Below, piece by piece: positions 59,835 to 64,000 of a stretch of DNA of 64,000 nucleotides (position 1 is the stretch's first letter; every line of letters starts with the position of its first letter). Source of the DNA: Ga0077555 sp041397775 (GTDB lineage: Bacteria > Pseudomonadota > Alphaproteobacteria > Rhizobiales > Hyphomicrobiaceae). Location of the stretch: contig JAWKWB010000006.1 of NCBI GenBank assembly GCA_041397775.1, forward strand, positions 1-64,000, given 5' to 3'. The translations under genes were made by a program, and so were the position numbers. The notes beneath the pieces are model-generated. The model had not been told where the DNA came from and did no database searches. It saw nothing but the letters and a program-made list of their open reading frames with translations.

Positions 59835-60596
59835 TTGGGGAACTCTTTGCTCGCACGATCGGTTGTGATCGCGGGCCTATGCGCCCTTGTCGTTTCCGTG
59901 CCGGAAGCGCAAGCGGGCACGTTCGACGTCAAGGGCGTCGAGGTGACGAAGGGCGAAAGCGAGATCGCCGTTGGCGCCGCATGGCAGCGCGGTTTTCCCG
60001 TGAACTCGGATTTCGTCGGTCAAAGTTATGAAATCGGCTATGGCTACGGCGTCACGAACTGGTTCAAGGCGGGCCTCAAGATCGGTTTCGAGCAGCCGCT
60101 CGCACAACGCCTGGAAGCGACAGTATTCGGCCTCGAAGGCCAGGCGGTCATCGTTGATCCCGACAAGTCCCGCATTGGTCTGGCCTGGTACACGGGCCTC
60201 GATATCGGCCTCAAGAGCGACGAAAGCGAGGTGCTGACGTTCGGCCCCTTGATCAGCGTCAAACTCGCGGACAAGCTGGCCCTCACGCTCAACCCGCTGC
60301 TGCAAAAATCCTGGGCTCCCAGCACGTCCGGCATCGACTTCAACTATGCTTGGCAGATCAAGCGCGCGCTTGCCGAGGCGATCGCCCTGGGCGCCGAGGG
60401 TTACGGCGTCATTCCCGACATCGGCAACGCTCCCGGCAGCGACTCCCAGGAGCATCGCCTGGGGCCGGTGCTGTATCTAAGTGGCGGCGACGGCAAGGAC
60501 GGCCCCAAGGTGGAATTCCAGATCGGCGTGCTGTTCGGCATGACGGAGGCAACGGCCGACACGACGGGCCGGGCCAAGATGGCGATCACCTGGTGA
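59835..60596 (+). CDS. Secreted/outer membrane beta-barrel-like protein of unknown function
   Basis: 253 residues from TTG 59835 (GGAGGCGG immediately upstream). Signal peptide LLARSVVIAGLCALVVSVPE with cleavage after AQA. The mature part alternates hydrophobic residues and Gly/Tyr (YEIGYGYGVTNWFKAGLKIG, SRIGLAWYTGLDIGLKSDES) as in outer-membrane beta-barrels and ends with W. No named domain recognised. Divergent from lepA. Real gene; role unknown. Confidence 0.75.
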   Translation: MGNSLLARSVVIAGLCALVVSVPEAQAGTFDVKGVEVTKGESEIAVGAAWQRGFPVNSDFVGQSYEIGYGYGVTNWFKAGLKIGFEQPLAQRLEATVFGLEGQAVIVDPDKSRIGLAWYTGLDIGLKSDESEVLTFGPLISVKLADKLALTLNPLLQKSWAPSTSGIDFNYAWQIKRALAEAIALGAEGYGVIPDIGNAPGSDSQEHRLGPVLYLSGGDGKDGPKVEFQIGVLFGMTEATADTTGRAKMAITW

Positions 60597-60639
60597 GCCG
60601 GCCGGCGGCGGAATGACCGCCGCCCGCTCTGCCTGTTGC

Positions 60640-61359
60640 TCAGCGATGGTTGGCCTTGCGCCACGCTTCGAATTCGATTTTCGAGCGCTCGTCGGTGGCC
60701 GGGTAGAGGCCGACGATGGAACGGCCCTCGCGCACCTTCTCGGTGACGAAATCCTCGTAGGCGGTCATCTCGTGCGTTTCGGCAGCGATCTCGTCGGCCA
60801 GATGCGCGGGGATCACGATCACGCCTTCCGCATCGCCCACGATGACGTCTCCCGGCCAGACCGGCGCGTCGCCACAGCCGATCGGCACGTTGACGTCCAC
60901 GGCCTGATGCAGCGTGATGTTGGTCGGGGCGGCCGGGCGGCAGTGATACGTGGGGAACGGCAACTGCGCCATTTCCGAGCTGTCGCGAAAGCCGCCATCG
61001 GTCACGATGCCGGCCACGCCGCGCTTCATGAGGCGGGTCACCAGGATGCCGCCGGCGGAGGCCGCGCGCGGATCCTTGCGGCTGTCGATGACGAAGACGC
61101 AACCGGGCGGACAATCCTCGATCGCCTTGCGTTGGGGATGCTTGGGGTCGTTGAAGACCGTGATCGGGTTCAAGTCCTCGCGGGCGGGAATGTAGCGCAG
61201 CGTGTAGGCCTCGCCGACCATGTTCGGCAGGCCGGGATTGAGCGGATGCACATCCTGGATCATCTGCGTGCGGAAGCCGCGTTTGAACAGCGCGGTGGAG
61301 ATGGTCGCGGTGCTGACGCCCATCAGCTTCTGGCGCGTCTCGGGCTTCAAGTTGCTCAT
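60640..61359 (-). CDS. RraA-like aldolase/decarboxylase (4-hydroxy-4-methyl-2-oxoglutarate aldolase family)
   Basis: 239 residues. KLMGVSTATISTALFKRG at the N-terminus, then the active-site stretch GGILVTRLMKRGVAGIVTDG with FRD following (Arg and Asp ligands), and GDAPVWPGDVIVGDAEGVIV. Members cleave HMG or oxaloacetate-type acids to pyruvate; some are the RNase E inhibitor RraA, but this one is longer. Close to selD on the same strand with 54 bases between. Confidence 0.9.
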   Translation of the reverse strand: MSNLKPETRQKLMGVSTATISTALFKRGFRTQMIQDVHPLNPGLPNMVGEAYTLRYIPAREDLNPITVFNDPKHPQRKAIEDCPPGCVFVIDSRKDPRAASAGGILVTRLMKRGVAGIVTDGGFRDSSEMAQLPFPTYHCRPAAPTNITLHQAVDVNVPIGCGDAPVWPGDVIVGDAEGVIVIPAHLADEIAAETHEMTAYEDFVTEKVREGRSIVGLYPATDERSKIEFEAWRKANHR

Positions 61360-61413
61360 CGCAGTCCTCCCTCGGGGCCTTGACCGGCCCGGCTGTCGTC
61401 CTGCCTGCGTGGA

Positions 61414-63639
61414 TCAATCGAGCGTCGTGGTCAAGGCGATCCTGCCGGCCTCGGCGCCTGCCGCCGGCCCGATTTCGCCGATCCGCGCCGCCGCGGTCAC
61501 ACCGGCGGCGTGCAGGGCGGCGAGGCAGGCCGCAACCCGGTCCGCCGGAACCCCCGCGAGTACGCCGCCGGAGGTCTGGGGATCGAGCAGGAGCGCTTGC
61601 GTGATCGCCGCCCCTGCGCTGCCGGGCAGGAGCGCCCCCAGGTGGGCCATGTTCTCCGTCAGAAGCGTCGAGTGGACGCCGTCCCGCGCGAGGGCGAGCG
61701 CGCCCGGATAGAGTGGGCAGGCGGTCGCATCGAGGTGGGCGGCAAGATCGCTCCCAGCCAGCATTTCCGCCAGATGACCGACGAGGCCGAAGCCCGTCAC
61801 GTCGGTCATGGCGCGGGCGCCGTGCGCCGCCAGGATGCCTGCTGCGGCTGCATTCGAGAGGCGCATGCCCGCCAGAATGGCCGCCACCTCGCGTGCGCGC
61901 GCCATGCCCCGCATCGCCGCCGCCAGGACGACGCCCGTGCCCAGCGGCTTCGTCAGCACGAGGACATCACCGGCCACCAAGCCGCGCTTGGGCAGGAGAT
62001 GCTCCCGCGCGACCGTGCCGGAGACGAAGAGGCCGGCTGCCAGTTCGTCGCCCTGCGTCGTATGCCCGCCGACGAGGGCGATGCCGTGGGCGTCGAGGAC
62101 CGCTCGCGCGCCGGCCAGGAGTTGGAAGAGGTCGTCCTCCTGCAGATGCGGGGCGGCCCGCGGCACCTGCGCCATCACCAGCGCATGGTCGGGCGTGCCG
62201 CCCTTCACCAGGATGTCGCTGATCGCGTTCTGGGCGGCGATCTCGCCCGCCACGTAGGGCTCGGGCCAGGGGGCTGGAAAATGGTCGATCGTCTCGAGGC
62301 GAAGGGGACCGCCACCCAGGTCGAGCACGGCCGCGTCGTCGCGCGGTGACAAATCCTGCACCGTCAGCCCGCCGGGTGCGGAGGCGATCCGGTCGAGTGC
62401 GGCCGCCAAGGGGTTCGGGCCGAGCTTTGCGCCGCAGCCCCGACAGGGCATCTCGTCGGCGGCAGTGCCGTGCGCCGGCCCCATCGCCGGCAGTTCGGCA
62501 AAGCGCTCCATGAACGGACGGTCGATGCGGTCCTTCCAGGTCCAGGCCCAGCGCCCGCGGGCGGCGAACGGGCCGCGGCTGGCGATGGCAGCCTTGTCTC
62601 CCAGCGCCAGCAGCGTGAGGAACTGCCTTTGCGGCTTGAACGGCAGCGCCGCCTCGCCGCGGGCACGCCGCCTGAGGTTATCGGTCAAGGGCGGGCCCTG
62701 GCGAACGGCGAACACGCCAGCCTTCTCGCGAACATGCTCGATGACGGTAGCGCAGTCGCCGGCAGCGAAGATGTCGGCATCGTCCATGGTCTGCAGGGTC
62801 GGCCGCAGCGCCAGGAAGCCTGCCGCATCGCGCGTGAGGCCGGTCGCGGCGAACCAGGCCGGCGGCGCGGCCTTGGTGGTGAGCAACGTGGCGTCGCTGG
62901 GCACGGTGCGGCCGCTGGCCAGATGCAGGGCATCGGGTGCGATACGGACGGCTGCATCGTTCTCGACGAGCGTCACGCGGGCGTCGGCCAAGGCCGCGCG
63001 GGCATAGCGTCGCGCGCGGGCGTTGTGCGTCGGCAACAGCACGCCGCTGCCCACGAGCGTGAACGCAAAGCTCTCGGGGTCGAGGCCATGTGCAGGCGCT
63101 TCGGCGCGCAAGCGATGGCGGATCGCCAGGATCAGCTCGAAGCCAGCGGCACCCGTGCCCACGATCGCGATGCGGCGCGGACCATCCGCCGCCAGGGCCC
63201 GCACCCTCAAGTCCTCCCAGCGCGGGGCGAACGTTGAGACGGGCTTCACGGCAATGGCGTTCTCGGCCGCGCCGGCGATGCCGTCCAACAGCGGCGTGAT
63301 GCCGGTGTCGATCGACAGAAGATCGTAGGCCAGCGGCGGGCGGCCATCGAGCAGCACCCGCCGCGCCTCCCGGTCGATGCCGCAGGCCGTCCCGTGGATC
63401 AGGCGGGCGCCGGCCCGCTGCGCCAGCCGCACCACGTCGATATGGCATTCATCGAGCGTGTAATGGCCGGCGACATAACCCGGCAGCATGCCCGAGTAGG
63501 GCGCGTCGAGCTCCTTGGCGATGACGGTCAGGCCGACGCCCGGCTCGGGCCGCATCGCGAAGGCGCGCAGCACCGTGACGTGCGCATGGCCGCCGCCCAC
63601 CAGAACGATACGCTTGCGGACCGGCGCTTGCGGCTCCAT
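61414..63639 (-). CDS. selD: Pyridine nucleotide-disulfide oxidoreductase fused to selenide, water dikinase
   Basis: 741 residues. Residues 1-370 are an NDH-2-like FAD oxidoreductase (VLVGGGHAHVTVLRAF at 13-28, SIDTGITPLLDG, IVGTGAAGFELILAIRHRL, IFAAGDCATV near 291-300). SelD follows: MPCRGCGAKLGP with Cys402 at the selenophosphate Cys/Sec position, Lys405, and Ala at the place of the second Cys; DDAAVLDLGGGPL, PHLQEDDLFQLLAGARAV and the end TSGGVLAGV. Fusion of these two domains is known in many bacteria and supplies selenide reduction plus phosphorylation. No selA, selB or selU in the window. ATG 63639. Confidence 0.95.
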   Translation of the reverse strand: MEPQAPVRKRIVLVGGGHAHVTVLRAFAMRPEPGVGLTVIAKELDAPYSGMLPGYVAGHYTLDECHIDVVRLAQRAGARLIHGTACGIDREARRVLLDGRPPLAYDLLSIDTGITPLLDGIAGAAENAIAVKPVSTFAPRWEDLRVRALAADGPRRIAIVGTGAAGFELILAIRHRLRAEAPAHGLDPESFAFTLVGSGVLLPTHNARARRYARAALADARVTLVENDAAVRIAPDALHLASGRTVPSDATLLTTKAAPPAWFAATGLTRDAAGFLALRPTLQTMDDADIFAAGDCATVIEHVREKAGVFAVRQGPPLTDNLRRRARGEAALPFKPQRQFLTLLALGDKAAIASRGPFAARGRWAWTWKDRIDRPFMERFAELPAMGPAHGTAADEMPCRGCGAKLGPNPLAAALDRIASAPGGLTVQDLSPRDDAAVLDLGGGPLRLETIDHFPAPWPEPYVAGEIAAQNAISDILVKGGTPDHALVMAQVPRAAPHLQEDDLFQLLAGARAVLDAHGIALVGGHTTQGDELAAGLFVSGTVAREHLLPKRGLVAGDVLVLTKPLGTGVVLAAAMRGMARAREVAAILAGMRLSNAAAAGILAAHGARAMTDVTGFGLVGHLAEMLAGSDLAAHLDATACPLYPGALALARDGVHSTLLTENMAHLGALLPGSAGAAITQALLLDPQTSGGVLAGVPADRVAACLAALHAAGVTAAARIGEIGPAAGAEAGRIALTTTLD

Positions 63640-63662
63640 GCGGTAACGTGGCTCCTTCGCCG

Positions 63663-64000
63663 TCAGGCCGTCAGGACGATCTTGCCCAGATGCGCGTTGG
63701 CCTTCATGTGCGCCAGCGCTTCGGCGGCCTTCTCCAGAGGGAAGGTGCGGTCGATGGGCAGCGCCAGCTTGCCCGCCTCCACCGCCGGCCACAGATCCTT
63801 GCGCATGAGGCGGTTGATCTCGCGCACCTCCTCGATGGAGCGCGTGCGGAACGTGACGCCGATGTAGTCGATGCGGCGCAGCGCATGGGTGTCGAAGTCG
63901 AACTCGCCCTTGAAGCCGCCGAGTCGGCCGACGTTGACGATGCGGCCGAGCACTTTCGTGGCGCGCAGGTTGTCGCTGGCGACGTAGCCGGAGATCTGGT
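63663..64000 (-). CDS. Zinc-binding-type alcohol dehydrogenase/quinone oxidoreductase (MDR), 5' end outside window
   Basis: C-terminal 112 residues only. The nucleotide-domain end (VLGRIVNVGRLGGFKGEF) is followed by FRTRSIEEVREINRLM and the C-terminal FPLEKAAEALAHMKANAHLG, then KIVLTA, the standard end of medium-chain reductases. The start and cofactor motif lie beyond the window. It precedes selD by 23 bases on the same strand. Confidence 0.85.
   Translation of the reverse strand, partial: QISGYVASDNLRATKVLGRIVNVGRLGGFKGEFDFDTHALRRIDYIGVTFRTRSIEEVREINRLMRKDLWPAVEAGKLALPIDRTFPLEKAAEALAHMKANAHLGKIVLTA

Overview
The window is about two thirds G+C, almost completely coding, and reads as a chromosomal segment of an alphaproteobacterium, most likely Hyphomicrobiales or a close relative. 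The ychF-pth-rplY block, an Irr-type Fur regulator, divergent purD/xseA, a beta-proteobacteria/alphaproteobacteria-style solute-binding protein of the tripartite tricarboxylate family, and the codon use all point that way. No rRNA, tRNA, CRISPR array, phage or transposase gene was found. The two genes at the window ends are cut off.

Layout. 1-3.0 kb: two tandem fluoroacetate-dehalogenase-like hydrolases behind purD (minus). 3.1-11.8 kb: xseA, then a plus-strand catabolic block (HpcH aldolase, D-2-hydroxyacid dehydrogenase, MFS carrier, thiolase plus Zn-ribbon partner, OtnK/OtnC four-carbon acid-sugar pair), with a DUF3237 gene on the minus strand. 11.9-13.7 kb: a PLP sulfur-amino-acid lyase with its own XRE-cupin regulator and a palindromic operator candidate. 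13.7-14.8 kb: a gene-poor, repeat-rich stretch. 14.8-21.2 kb: MFS and DMT carriers, ychF, pth, rplY, a family III CoA transferase. 21.2-27.2 kb: a minus-strand run of moaA, four tandem DMT carriers and an HpcH aldolase. 27.3-33.0 kb: a small repeat protein, a CMD-family protein, a TctC-like binding protein, sseA, repeats, pyk. 33.0-38.2 kb: a BON/OmpA envelope protein, a tiny membrane ORF, and a protein with three helix-hairpin-helix domains. 38.3-46.5 kb: moeA, crotonase, TauE/SafE, M20 amidohydrolase, uronate dehydrogenase, ceramidase, amidase. 46.6-50.2 kb: irr, a three-gene nitrile hydratase/thiocyanate hydrolase cluster with a split beta subunit and a His-rich alpha N-terminus, mutM, enoyl-CoA hydratase. 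50.3-57.5 kb: an ABC exporter with fusion protein, mscL, a radical SAM enzyme, an amidohydrolase and a polysaccharide deacetylase. 57.8-64 kb: lepA, a secreted beta-barrel-like protein, an RraA-like aldolase, an oxidoreductase-SelD fusion, and a truncated MDR dehydrogenase.

The genome is a generalist degrader: acid sugars, uronates, CoA-linked intermediates, amides, nitriles or thiocyanate and possibly organofluorine. Housekeeping genes (purD, xseA, ychF, pth, rplY, pyk, mutM, lepA) alternate with these catabolic cassettes.

The most unexpected non-coding signals are (i) four hairpin elements of about 77 bp with the same geometry but unrelated stem sequences, two of which supply the stop codon of the preceding gene, (ii) a dispersed modular intergenic repeat with four copies of each of two modules, (iii) a 158-bp element with 19-bp perfect terminal inverted repeats, and (iv) an 11-copy 15-bp tandem repeat.
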